Origin: Monocercomonoides exilis
Taxonomy: Eukaryota; Preaxostyla; Oxymonadida; Polymastigidae
DNA: 64,000 nt
Direction of reading: 5' to 3'
Assembly (NCBI GenBank): GCA_001643675.2
Contig: LSRY02000006.1
Coordinates: 2,501 to 66,500 of the forward strand
The notes below the pieces were generated by a model that saw only the letters and a program-made list of their open reading frames with translations, searched no databases and was not told where the DNA came from. The first letter of the stretch is position 1. Each line of letters opens with the position of its first letter. The translations under genes were made by a program, and so were the position numbers. Positions 55,101 to 63,300 of this stretch are shown here, one piece after another.

Positions 55101-55536
55101 GAAGGAAGATGCTCTCGAGAAGAAGCTCGCTTTCATCACATGTGAAAAGTGCATTCTTTTTTTCTCTTGAATGGAACAGAATACAATGTTTGAGGGAAGT
55201 TCTCGATAATTTTCGAGAAATCACAATCGATGAATTCGAATGTTGAGATATTGCAACTGTTTCGAATTGAACAGAAGAGTTGATTGCATTTGTTGAAATT
55301 AGCAAAGAACTGCGCTTCTGCTCAAATATTTGCGGCAATTTGAAAGATAAATATGAATCACATGTTTTTTCATTTGTAGTCCTTTTGTTGTTGCATTGAT
55401 TAATGCATCCAAAGTTTTGCAAATTTGAATATACAAATGAATTTGGATTTTCAATGTTGCGAGACTTCTGTTCGGAAAAGAGTGCGAAACAGAATTGAAA
55501 AAATAAGGCTGTGCTTAAAAACGAGACATAAAGCAT
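43168..55536 (-). CDS. Giant beta-helix receptor with C-terminal pseudokinase domain
   Basis: A 4122-aa single-exon type I membrane protein. A signal peptide (residues 1-19) precedes an ectodomain with beta-helix Gly motifs (GGGIYC, GGAIFI, GGGTYF near 305-360) and eight repeat units each marked by a CG...(P/A)C motif, at about 544, 895, 1300, 1705, 2100, 2458, 2763 and 3147. A single membrane span at about 3677-3702 (PIIVIIMAFVLLIILIIAV) is followed by a basic stop-transfer, a Ser/Thr-rich linker, and a kinase-like domain at about 3860-4100. That domain keeps the APE region (RWKAPELL, about 3993), SIGMMLWECLTLQIPFG and RRPSL. It has no visible Gly loop, VAIK lysine, HRD or DFG: the catalytic-loop position reads LSSLSPHIVLF. 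It is therefore probably a pseudokinase. Likely a surface receptor or adhesin; ligand unknown. I recall many such genes in oxymonads. Confidence 0.88.
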   Translation of the reverse strand: MLYVSFLSTALFFQFCFALFSEQKSRNIENPNSFVYSNLQNFGCINQCNNKRTTNEKTCDSYLSFKLPQIFEQKRSSLLISTNAINSSVQFETVAISQHSNSSIVISRKLSRTSLKHCILFHSREKKNALFTCDESELLLESIFLQLSSVSNSLYFVSSSLHASSSSPSLSCCPCIISISDSILSSAEILNAPLLCTESDTQASMQRCLLSNITESYDRNEAKHKNGLYSTSFSSCVFSSVEDVFYDGISCSINSPSSSNFASSNSTFSKCFRTKNEPTRYNTSQRYYIGEVSFKNSIFEKCIANDEVNIRGGGIYCVGSSLTLSVVKCSFFSCNAKQDGGAIFINQSLFSLISNCYFENNTASFGGGTYFTSMTDTVVIEKCTYFGNIARSWGHDIRFYQMQSLMNNAIIESCLFIGRNTSANGSNYFDPAPKNLYYSNCFWSDFHCELGSGALFMQCQKSWVSTPPRFLFLFFHNNTSGDNHGHDCWLYSSFNIPNPFAYSFSTTPAKRVYFMGTSESKEFNSWIPQGTMLYSKTGGTDVEGCGLSALSTPCNSLEYSLSRLQELRTGLVNMLQAKFQPEVLNIGEMTVTMKGDGKDSTVISTSQVPQSASSVIVLSSGSLCLTNVSVEIEPPSSSLIVPYSLAALAHPQGRIQLENILIFGSSASNNVVHSVSLLNVQNGYLGLSSCMISEIAVDSLPLIAFQAPEQLGMKNVLMESISRKSGNGGIMEMEVDEQEIFRFNNVTFRNCSCQQGNGGAMFVALKKDSMFTVGQDVAVDFNECYVPTDDQSKGKGGALYIKVCSDEPLFVLNALSFERCNAWKGKNVFVEAVNLRTCVNENTIKFGRNGMLDDDLMGFENNDPSYLIPLRLYLSGTFVPPVHVGGPNNRDFSGCGYVSYPCSTLKHAVSLRFSAADRLLSLHSQFVWNEEMTLDGFAWNICCEQENTSISFKPVASVEGDGFITCASSSLFQNICFTLCDQPEFSFRSLLVGLGPSLTISDCSLKMENDDSVLTNSFAEIRKGTFSISNFHIQQLTADLSLPAPSGLICVSGDEASIDANGLICKQLTMRNKGDFLRLSSGKSSEIENSIFEEGSYADGCCVQWINGQILKVRNTSFASETRTSGNGSCINVKGASENFKSMMITNCSFDSCSVQEDESCGGAICGTEDAKCGLTVSDCIFHSCTAPEGLLGKGYGGGICLYCSSDSDDLFSIASPMSSLEYPNNAAVGKDLFIQSPNLTNTLTNKTLSFVAGSSDLTDDSMRGYDGADKVHAIPLVYFYRVITNEVCASETGQDVAPCGYDTYPCRSVSFSFKRQNGSKSNVVLSPLFTLAESVVADREKTYTIGGVAERSVVIVHGAKSPEAGLFCSSISLGFSVIINSIAFKLPTAIQTHSSLMHHKGSGSTRVENCEFEPQEAVESHSFSLIAAESGDITISDCSFKNIAFVAACIASCSGSSQTLIDKATITNATTLTGSSLITATTSTAELTVRDSSFTSVFKSNCVAIQTAFIQALTLNNTNIENIERSSNNGGAVECTVGNGGSVVIEGGSMKKCVCEGWNGGGLHISVEAGGNVQVGNTSSAETAIEECSSKENGGKGGYGGGMMLLLSEGSQNVIIKNVLFTLCLAPKGGSNIFIEAPVLENVAKASVLAHSFNTSVEDMPVFEELGGFDGSNKRDVIPLVLFFRQLSSTAHVSGTGIDYYKCGYADFPCLTIPFSESLIKESSGVILVESSFNIKDKIELKTKNMSIKAKESRSEIRVGAGGGGASGGMIETSKDVNIEQISFVHPSSLGEAISFLFMCLNERLCFSECQVEMEAASGLTCSFSLIGVLGGELKCEHFSVLNSRYGSVEMIVLDGSGTNNAVKCNMNDVNFTDITTRSEKGMMSVKSVQEFGMENSKVQNTNQMNCPFFSFEGTANITMKNSTFSEISRQNGFGGLMNGRVNEKEKIEITNCTMDTCNSNSEDMCGGCVHVDVGDYGTFLFDGNTATKCKVFGDRGFGGGLYIILNTLKSKYSLKMIEFSENEAKRGKNIYIVCPTPREVIKPTLFDKSADENMEEEELWVYDTSGSMPDGESLRRYLFASNAEIVFLDATNGTDSTECGTDLYPCQTMDAGFSKMTDDQSTLHIQGSTELNRDVTRAGKSLTVRGKAEHSTLNIETNGHFGLSEGSETPSLTFNNIRFALLAQSGRSELINAQTGTLFLKNCIFDESERSDAKIEFWLLECRRAEASFTTVIINTLCFVESVGIARVTEGIIEMEDVNISDVSSKGNGLIQGCEGSDLLLRNIRAESCVVENGQVVSVSGKASLSITKNSEFGTCENLNGNGGAVSVKGCANEEFIFANISLQSCTVGEMEMKGGGFFFEFTEQHSRTFSVMDCSFGSNKAKFGKDAFISCFDLNNSVTSERFARLSGDGENGAVEMMGTDNVNFKNENVNLMLFLVQGKFEVAEVSPTGLDVLGCGSSEHPCQSLWRGFQNLAPETRERQIRINGSAMVNDSYDLHSFLTISSSTDKTAELIINPKIERGEETSVFSSTMSLTLHSISLLMPQAFENGQTVVFESNAPSGMLDFQSSSFNVKREGEIAYQLVHMASGSLLLFNCNVSIFHSFQTPFVACGSVQLSNCNISKVCTSGSVEGGALRVCLTNSNNAAINETTACKCTCEAKEGMGGFMFLNITDSLEEKPLSIISSVFEANEAALGKNIFMQASDLNASVTEDVFAFDYEQLKDSPDLFVGSDRYQSNVDLFVFLISFKSDTVFVSSAGFDVKRCGSEFIACRSFWKGFGQIDQAKQEKVMLIDKAAAVTDQYDVSNFTIKSSVKMALEEESYLMFETANESNEICFFSNSHKLSVVDLALKMRKVEEGSSVRVIKNIQGILSLEDCSFETSADSAGASFRADVLFVMMNSGELFVKKLKVKASVRKDLFCINSGCLCNFDGMDVKELSSDCGCVVNVEQQERNANTEQAHISMNGSLFSSVVRSDDGSCVVKSSSNVPLSLDINGSTFEFCRSPESEKGGAIFVNLASDGVFKLSSSNVVQCGCSSSAGRGGGVYLCAKEEGSLKFVFKNCSFDSNSAKTGKDIFIECRDISAQVNESQFAMDLREGYYNRVNAIWGIDDKHQSEIDLMDFIVVYQSSMIFVSSANNKNGENSRKCGTTKVPCLSLGYGLSHVVTDDVPMLVIDTECVLQEEVDLTDVSMRPRSYEGGRIVLVGGIAPTRNSLMRAWERVKIEMLNITLPFSDSFAHLCLLEISSGIFEMSRSVVSTSDELNRAKAECAFLCSDGECVLFDVTVSLLDCSCVAECSGGALNCSSLLLASLDVSQNCLQISGSSGNCTFANISTRDIQLDDGYVIAVSGQFHQQNSIASEFRKHLSIFLGSLSAITGKSDHSGIIYVEGSSHQIEMNSLSVENMSSKANIGSHASFSHCSDISIESCLFNGDKSLINSNVSMNEKTNICKWNGSLVDFSDCTVKIKDSSIANSIEGGLSVSGGNVAIEKGEFVNNNPSIGKYPSARRNILCSDSAQLNIMSLKGGDGQEKNTSLWILNDGCSLMGIVEERASPLFIPSLRWVETEEKEGVLDVVFRGALLLPCNLSFRVVSSVGDVEQMETHEISESGFVSEEEVHGTTGLEMVRGAEASAEVRVCILFGDGHSPSATESFILKNKSKTQVVGDEKVVEGSEEGKSIWPIIVIIMAFVLLIILIIAVISTVRWRKQKRRTEELEIIVEDTVKKDPKAFEMVTMEMSPEEQWRRAEREAEKRNDEKIKKRVYGKQMQHSESSEHLLSESGSTEYILGRDSDKIPEWMLEKVDEKEEEGTRKRTPSPSISSTSTTDTSDTESTFVRSESMCPTTSSMSNLVDAMACSSPHEKLIVDLRDSLFMLLHGLNKTKEMAIGTLQEREQTAAQILFWVANGALHSFDEMENPLQSLSSLSPHIVLFSEHMVICIVMHSDLLSDDDSDSSSISSSTVVTSASDNDEDDDSLPSSAFEDEDDFKKECLRWKAPELLINKKMGATKESVAFSIGMMLWECLTLQIPFGDYEAEVAGQKIVNGERPMLDGVMQTPLLEIIKNCLSNHVSRRPSLKDLKRVFIQRFPESAQVLTMSDAVDYELVSEKRGSKESGDAETSFVSF

Positions 55537-56026
55537 GATACTTCTTCACCAAAAGTTTTATTGCAATTATCTTTTGTTTTTTACCCATTATAATTTAACT
55601 TATTTGTATTTCTAATTGGGATTATATTTTTGCATTTATGAACGAAACAACGATTTGTTCCAAACTTTTTCTCCAACCTTATCATTATAAGTCTTTCATT
55701 CCCTTGTCAAAAAAATACAGAAAAATTCTTTTATTGAGAAAAATATTTGTTTGAGTAGAATGGAACAAAACTCATAAAGCAAAATCGTTCGTCCCAATTG
55801 TTATTTTTAAGTCAATATTAACAAATGAAATTTGTATGTTATTATTAATATAATATGATATATAGATAGACAGATATATTAATTTCAATTTAAATATGTG
55901 TAAGTCAGAGGTTTTTTTCAAAAAAGAAAAAACTCAAAGGCTGAAGTGAAAATGAATTGACATCAATTATGTGAAATTTACAAGTCTATAAAGCGGTTTG
56001 TTTGAAGCTTTCATGATGAAAAGTAT
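55537..56026. other. AT-rich intergenic region
   Basis: About 490 bp with no gene. It should contain the promoter of the giant receptor gene at its left side and the 3' end signals of the helicase gene at its right side. No specific motif is claimed. Confidence 0.5.
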
Positions 56027-59000
56027 TCAATCTTCCTCCCTCTCACTTTCATCTTTTGAATCCGAATTATTTGAATCTGAATCATCATTTTCAAAATCTT
56101 GCTCGTCTGCTTCGACTTCATCGCTTGATGCATCCCCTAATGTTGCAAAAACTTCAACCTTTCTTCTTTTTAGTCCCTAAACAAGGAAGTTTGTGAAATA
56201 ATTGAAATGGTTATTGTTTTTGTATTTGCCAAATATGCAAATTTTTATGTTTTATAAATAGAAAAGATAATTAATCTTATCAAAAGATTTGTAACAAGCC
56301 TCCTTTCTTTGTTGTTTCAACTTCATTTTCTCCTTTTTTTTCCTGTGAAGTTCGCGAACTCTTTCTTTCTCTCTCTCTTTTGCCTCTTTCTCTTTTTCCT
56401 TCAGTTCTGATGTGATGGAATCATAACGCTGAATATTATTGTGAAAAAAAAAATAGAAAATTAACAACATTGAAGATCAAAAATGAAATATAATCAAATT
56501 TTTGAAATCAAAACAAAAATATGTGAAAAGATTGGTTCACAAAATAAAGAATGGAAAAATCATCAAAAAAACTGCATACTTTTGAAATGTTTGAAGATTT
56601 CACTTTTCCGTCTTTATCAGCCATCTGCCTGCCATCTCTTTCATTCGTTTCAGCTTCATCCTCTTTTTTGTCTTCGCTTCCCTCTTCGCCATTCTCTGAG
56701 TCTTCTTCATCTCCAAATACAAGTCTGGTTGGTGCTGGCTTTCCTTTCTTCAAATACGTTTTCTTGTCTTTTGAAAATTCTTCCTCTTTTTCGAGTAATT
56801 CGAGTGTTGAACGAGGTATTTTTATTGTCGAATCTTTTTTCACTTCAAACATCTCGTCCATGCTTTCATCATCATCCTCTTCTTCCTGTTTATTTTCACC
56901 AACAATTTTCCTTTTCTTCACTTTTTCTGCATTTTCCTCAACTTCAGCCAATGGCTTCAAAAGAGCTATATTTTTTTTTCGTTTTTCGTTGTGTCTTCGC
57001 TTCTTTTCTTCTCTCAACTTTTCTTCTCTCTCAGCTTCCTCTCTTTCTTTTCCTGACAGCAATCCTTTCGGAACTTTGACTGATGATGTCGCATGAGCAG
57101 TGGATGTCTTCCAAGATCTTCCTTCTGCCTCGTTTGCCTCGCTCTCATCGTCTTCCTCTGCCGTCCCAGCAGAATCCTCCTCGTTCTGCTCTCCTTTTGT
57201 CTTGCTGCCATTCTCTTTCTTTTCTCCGCTCTCTGATTCCTCTCCGTCTGTTTCATCATCGCCAGAGTGGCTCGTTTCAATCATTGGTATCAGCGCTAGT
57301 CCCATCGACTTGGCCATCCCAGCGAGATCAAGTTTGGATTCATCAAACACTTTCTTATTTGGAGCCAGGTGAACAAACTTGGTATATGACATGATCGCCT
57401 TCTGCGCTGTTTCCTGCAAAGAAGGGAAACGAGCCAAAATCGCTGAGAGTTTTCCAGAAATGGGGAAAATGCGTTCTGTATTCAAGGAAGTCTGGGATAT
57501 TGGTATTTTCTTGTCCTTTAGCTGCTTAACCATCTCTTTCTCTTCAGATGGAAGCAACAGAAGAAGAGCTTTCCCGCCAGATTTGTAGCGAGCTGTCCTG
57601 CCTGCTCGGTGGATGTACGTGTCAGCGTCTTCGGGGCAGTCAGCCTGAAGGATCCAATCAACTGTCGGCACATCCAAACCTCGAGCAGCTATATCTGTTG
57701 TGATCAGCACAGCTGAAGAACGACATATCACAAATCAGAATGGTTGGAAAAAATAAAACACAAAATATGGATGTTTAGATAAAGAAATATCAAAGCAATT
57801 TATAAAAATTCACAAAGCACAGAGTGAATGAGAAAAACTAAAATCAAGATAAAAACAATCACAAAAGACAGCTTCATCGATGATGATGTCCATCAAAGAC
57901 AGACAAGTTAATTTGAAGATGATGAAAAGCATTGAAAAATAGCACTTCTTCAAATGAAAGAATTCTCTTCAAGCAAAACATTATAATTTCAATGTTTTCG
58001 TTTTAAGCACAAACCATGCTCCATCTCGCAAAACCTTGCAAATATTTGGAAGCGCTTCATCTGCTTCATCCTTCCGTGCAGGAATAGAAGCGATACACCT
58101 GGCCTGAGGTGCTGGAATGCCTCGCCCAGAAAAGCCACTTCTTTGCAGGAAGAAAAGAAGATGATCGTTTTGGACTTTTTGTGCGTTGCGATGAAAGACC
58201 ACACAACGTCGATCTGTTATAAGAAATAGCAAGAGAGGATATCATATCAAAAATGAAGAAAGTTCCAAATGAATCGACTCAGAAATTAAACATTTCTCGC
58301 GTTAAAAAAAAAGTTATGCTTTTTAAAAAATATCAACAAAAGCTTAAAGTTCATAAAACAGCCTCCGCAAGAAAGAATGAATGAGACATCTTTCTGATGA
58401 AAGCATGAGCAATATGAACAATATTTCTTCTGCGAATGTGTTTACACAAATACATTCGTTCATTATAAGTGTTCTTTCATACTTTGTGTTTCAGCTCAAC
58501 AACTGCATATTTCTGAATAAGATTGTCTGGGGTTGCCGAATCTTCCCCTTCAATTGCCCATATATATTCTGGATTCTGTAAAGGAATTTCAATTTGTTGG
58601 AAATTGAATTCAATGTTTGTTGAAATTTTGCAAAATTATTGCGAAATAATTAATAATTCGAAATATGAAAAGTATGTGGAATTTCAAATACCAACGAAAA
58701 AGAGCACATATCACAAAATTCGTGTTGTGCGTAAATGAAAAATAAGATTAAAAGAAAAAAAAATTATGTTATTATTCAACAAACATAAAGTCCAAGTCTC
58801 CTCAGTTTTGAAACAGATTTTGTTTGAGTCGCTGAAAAAAGTAATGTCTGCCTTGTCTATAAAAAGTTACATTCAAAACTTAAAAAATATTTTATCTGAA
58901 CAAACTTTCGGAAGAGAATCAATTATTGAGTCCAGCGTTTTCTTAAAGCCAAGATCAAGCATACGATCTGCTTCATCAAGGACTGTTGCATTAAATACAT

Positions 59001-59671
59001 ATATATAATTGAAACAATAAACTTATCATTTCACAATTTTCAAAAATAAACATTTAAATCCAACCAAAAACTTGAACGTCCGACACATAAAAGCCAGGGG
59101 TTTCATCCATATGTTGCAGTAGTCTTCCTGGAGTAGCAATTAAAATGTTCATTGTATTAATTCTTTCTGCCTCTTCTTTGCGATCCTTTCCTCCAATTAT
59201 AAGCCCTGCAGAAAAATGATGATATTTTCCAACTTTTCGTAAAATCTCGAATATTTGAAGAGCAAGTTCTCTAGTTGGGCATAAAACAATTGCTCCAAGT
59301 CCGTATTCTCGACTCCAATTTTTTTCATGTAATATTTCAAGTAGCTAACACAAAAATTTTGTAAAGCACTCAATATTTAAAAAACGCTTTCAAACGGCAT
59401 ACAGGAATAATAAAGCTCAAAGTCTTTCCTGATCCTGTTTTCCCACAAGCTAGAATGTCTTTTCCTTCAAGGGCTTTAGGAATTGCTTTTTGTTGAATAT
59501 CAGTGAGAAAAAAGAATTTATTTTCTTCCAAAGCTTTCGTAAAAAAAGAAAGAAAGAATAGTATTATCCAGTTAAGAAGTTAATAGTTTAATTTATAAAT
59601 GTTTGCAAACCTTTTTTAGTCTCTTTTGTGATATTTAGTGCAGAAAATCGATGTTTTGTTGTTGTTATCAT
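56027..59671 (-). CDS. DBP4: DEAD-box RNA helicase, DDX10/Dbp4 type, many introns
   Basis: About ten exons. Those I can place are 59671-59611, 59533-59403, 59344-59065, 58982-58906, 58856-58785, 58575-58483, 58213-58015, 57712-56580, one starting at 56428, and a last one ending at the stop 56027; the join between the last two is unresolved. Motifs appear in order: the Q-motif region with [20 protein letters not shown] (I), PTRELALQ (Ia), TPGRLLQH (Ib), [13 protein letters not shown] (II), FSATQT (III), [11 protein letters not shown] (IV), DIAARGLD (V) and HRAGRTARY (VI). After the core come [21 protein letters not shown] and [12 protein letters not shown], typical of the DDX10/Dbp4 subfamily, then a long Glu/Lys-rich tail. 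This helicase acts in the nucleolus on 18S pre-rRNA processing and U14 snoRNA release in yeast. Introns fall between or inside motifs, and splicing restores every motif. Confidence 0.9.
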
Positions 59672-60332
59672 CAGAAATTTAAATATGGGTTAAAATTCTA
59701 TTTGAAATCATTATCTGTGAATTAAATGTACAAATAATGAATATGCAATCAATTCTTCCCTCGCATTTGAGTGTTAATTTAGCAGACTTGAACAAAAAAA
59801 AAAGATAGAACATTTTCCTCTCTGTAATCTGAAAATTTGTGTTTGCTGATGCAGATATCTTCTTAAACATACAAAAATACAATTGTAACTCTTCTATCTT
59901 ACTGTTAAAGGAAAAAATAAAAATATATAAAAAGTGATTAAATTGAAAAATATAGAGAATGAGTGATAACTCATCGGACGAACATAAAACTAAAATATAA
60001 AAAGACTTTAAACATTAAGTGTGGAAATGTATGAAAATGACATTAAGAACGAAGAATAAAAAATATATATGTTGAAAAGACAGAAAACAAAAAAATAACT
60101 GTTTTGAAAACATAGAATAGCAAGAGCAAGAATATCAATTCAATTATTCTAAAAAATAGCTATTAAAAAGTAAGACTACATATATTGTCGAAAATATTCC
60201 ATACAAAAAATTAAAAATCAGACATAAATGTGGAAAAGCATTGTCAAATTTCATAAACGCTTCTTTATTTTGAGAAAATAAATGGACAAATTAATCAAAT
60301 GATACTTTTATATTCTTGTATCAATGATTTCT
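59672..60332. other. AT-rich intergenic region
   Basis: About 660 bp. This includes the promoter side of the helicase gene and the 3' side of the membrane protein gene. Only short ORFs are present and no RNA gene is seen. Confidence 0.5.
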
Positions 60333-63300
60333 TCATTCATTTAGAGTCTTTTTAAACATTTTGTATTCGTTTATCTCAACTGCAGTAATTTCACTCGACT
60401 TCAGATATCCAGTCAAGCACCGAGGAACAATAATTCTGTCTTCTCCATTGATCTGCCCTTCGACGCTCCTGTTTCCAGTGCCTGTTGCATCTTGAGTCCT
60501 CTCCAGCTCTGAAGAAGGAACAGACGTCTGCAGCAGCACAGCCAGAATCCTATCTGTTTTTGTCAGATGTTCGTGTGTCCAGCTGCTGATCAGGTCGACA
60601 AGAAGGTTGCTGATGTCTCTTCCGTCTCTTGCCCAGTGCACAAGATTGACCATCTTGAAGCAGAAAAGAAGATGCTCTGAATATTGACACTTGCAGTGCT
60701 CAGGAGAAATATGATACTTTGCCATAATTTCCTCTTCTTTCGATATTGCCAAAAACATCGCCCTCACAAATTGCTTCACAGCATTCAACACTCTCCTATT
60801 CTTCTTTTCTGCTTTTGGTGAACTTGAAGGCGAAAGCTCGATTCTCTCTTCTTCTTCTTCACCTTCACCGTCTGAGACAGAAATCACCTTCTTTGCAGCT
60901 TCACAGACAAGAACGTGAAAGTGATCGAGAACAGGCACGTCGATGCTCCACTGCTCTTTCCACTCCACTTCCTGCTCAGCTTGGTCGTTCTGCGGATTCA
61001 GATCTCCTATTTTGCTGGTGCATGATGCAATTGTGTACAGCGAAGTGCGAAGAGGGCAGAAGCAGAAAACGAAGGCAATGAAAATAAATACGAAATGCAC
61101 TACAAATGCTATTATGGTCAGATATCTGAAGAAGACAATATGTTTGCTCTGTTCCATTGACAGGATTCTCGAGTATTCGTTGATGCCGCCTCTCAAATCA
61201 AACTGCAGCGACGTGGTAACCATCTGCAGGCGCGTGTCGTTGAACAGCAAGTTGCTCGGGTCGCTTTCTGCAGCAAATGACTGCGCATAACTCAGAAAGT
61301 TCGTGATGATGCCGTCCAACCCCGAAAACGGAGGCTTCATCCCGTAGATTCTGTCAGGATCATCACACTCTTTTGCGTCGATGTTCACAAAGCAGTTCTG
61401 ATCCTCCATCAGAAGCTTGCTAATTTCTGAGTCTGGATTGAGTGTGCGGATGGACGAGAGCGAATCAATAAGATCGTCACCTGTCTGCACAATGTCGCTT
61501 TGCACTCCGTTTCCTCCTTCTTTCACTTTCTGGTTCAAAAGCACAAAGAAATTGATTGTTCGGCTGATCAGCTGCTGCAGACACCCCTTCTCGTTCGACA
61601 TGTGCGAAAGATCGCTCCAAAGAGGAGAGTGTGAACGAGAATAGACATAATTCCCAGGCAGCTCAGAAGCTTCTCTATCGACCACGCTCAGCATCAAAGA
61701 GGCAGTCACTGAGAGAAGGACACTTCGATACGACGACAGATACACTGCAGATGTTGTGTCAGAGAGAGACTCAAGAGACACAAAACACACAACATAAAAG
61801 AAAAACAGAGAAAGCAGCACCAAAAGACAGCCACAAATAAACTGCGAAATAAACTTGCATGTCACAACTTGAACTGTTTGACTAAGCTGATATTTGAGTT
61901 CGGCCTCCTTTTCTTCTCTTTCTTCTTCTTTCAGCAAAAATTCCTCGTTGTTGTTCGAATAAACACAAACAGGCTTCGATTTCCCTGTCAACGTTGAAGC
62001 ATTTGCACCATCATTTGGACCTTTTGAACTTATTGCCTTGAAATTCTCGTTCACTTTGTGTAGTTTTGTTTGATATGGCTGAATAGTTTGCAGCTGAGCA
62101 CAAGACTGATAAGCAGGCAGACAGCCAGTCGCAAAGCGAGCATCAGAAGCAGAGCTGCGAAAGGCAGTGGCCATCTGAGCGAATGAGGCAGATGGCGAGA
62201 GTGTTCTGTTTTGAGCTCCAAAGCAGCGGTTTGAAGGGAGATTGCTCATGATGCTTTCAGGAATAGGATAGCAATTCGAGGAATCTGCACTGCCCTTCTC
62301 TTCGTCTGTATCTTCTGTGCCTTCTCCTCCTCCGCCACCACCTTCTCCTTCTTCCTCTTCCTCTTCCTCTTCCTCTTCTTCTTCTTTTCCCTCAAATTCC
62401 TTGGCGCATGCAATGGGATTTGGAGCATGTGATCTGCGGATGGGCTGCTGATTATCTTGGAGCTCAGCTGTTGGTGTGGAAGTGGAGCAGGCAAATGAAG
62501 ATATCAAGCTTGCTGTGGGCGAATGAGAAGATGTGGTGAAAAGAGGCTGAATGGAAGAAGAGCGAGAAATGTTTGCAAATGATGAAGATGCCAGTAGAGA
62601 AGACGAAGAAGACAAAGAAACAGAAGGTGCCAAGAAGTTAAAGCGATCAAGATGAGATTCAGAGCCACATGAAGTGGAGAGAATAGGAGAAGAATTTGGT
62701 GAAATTGCATTGCGCGAATCAGCCTGAACGGCAGACGAAACAAAATGTTGTGCAGATTTGTTGGGAAATGCAGGGCCATCAGTGAAAGACACATTGCAAT
62801 TGCTGTTGTTGGATAGCTGCATGCCATTGAAGTATTGGTGCGATTGACTTTTTGTGTCGATGTTGTGCTTTTCTGACAACATGCTCTGATTCTCACTGCC
62901 ATTCTGTTTGAGTGGAGATGTGTTCAGTGTGTCGTCGCTGACAGTGTTTGGGATGCAAGCACCAACAGATGGACAAGATGACTGAGAAGGAAGCGACTGA
63001 AGCTGATCAGCCACTTTGTGGATTGTTTGCACTTGCTTGTTTGCTGTCTTGTTGCTGTTGCTGTTGCTGTTTCTGGCTGATGATGCGAGTTGAAGCGAAA
63101 CAGGAATGTTTTCTTTATCTTCTGTTTTGTCGTCTTCTCTTCGCTGTGACTCTTCAATTCGTCTGAGCAGCTTTTCCACTTTCTTCTTTGGCGTTGTGAT
63201 GAACAGGAAGAGCATGTCTTCCCTTTCCTTCTTCAGCTTCCGCGTCGACACCACAATTTCAGCGATGAATGCGATGAGAAAGGCGACCGTGGCGATTGAG

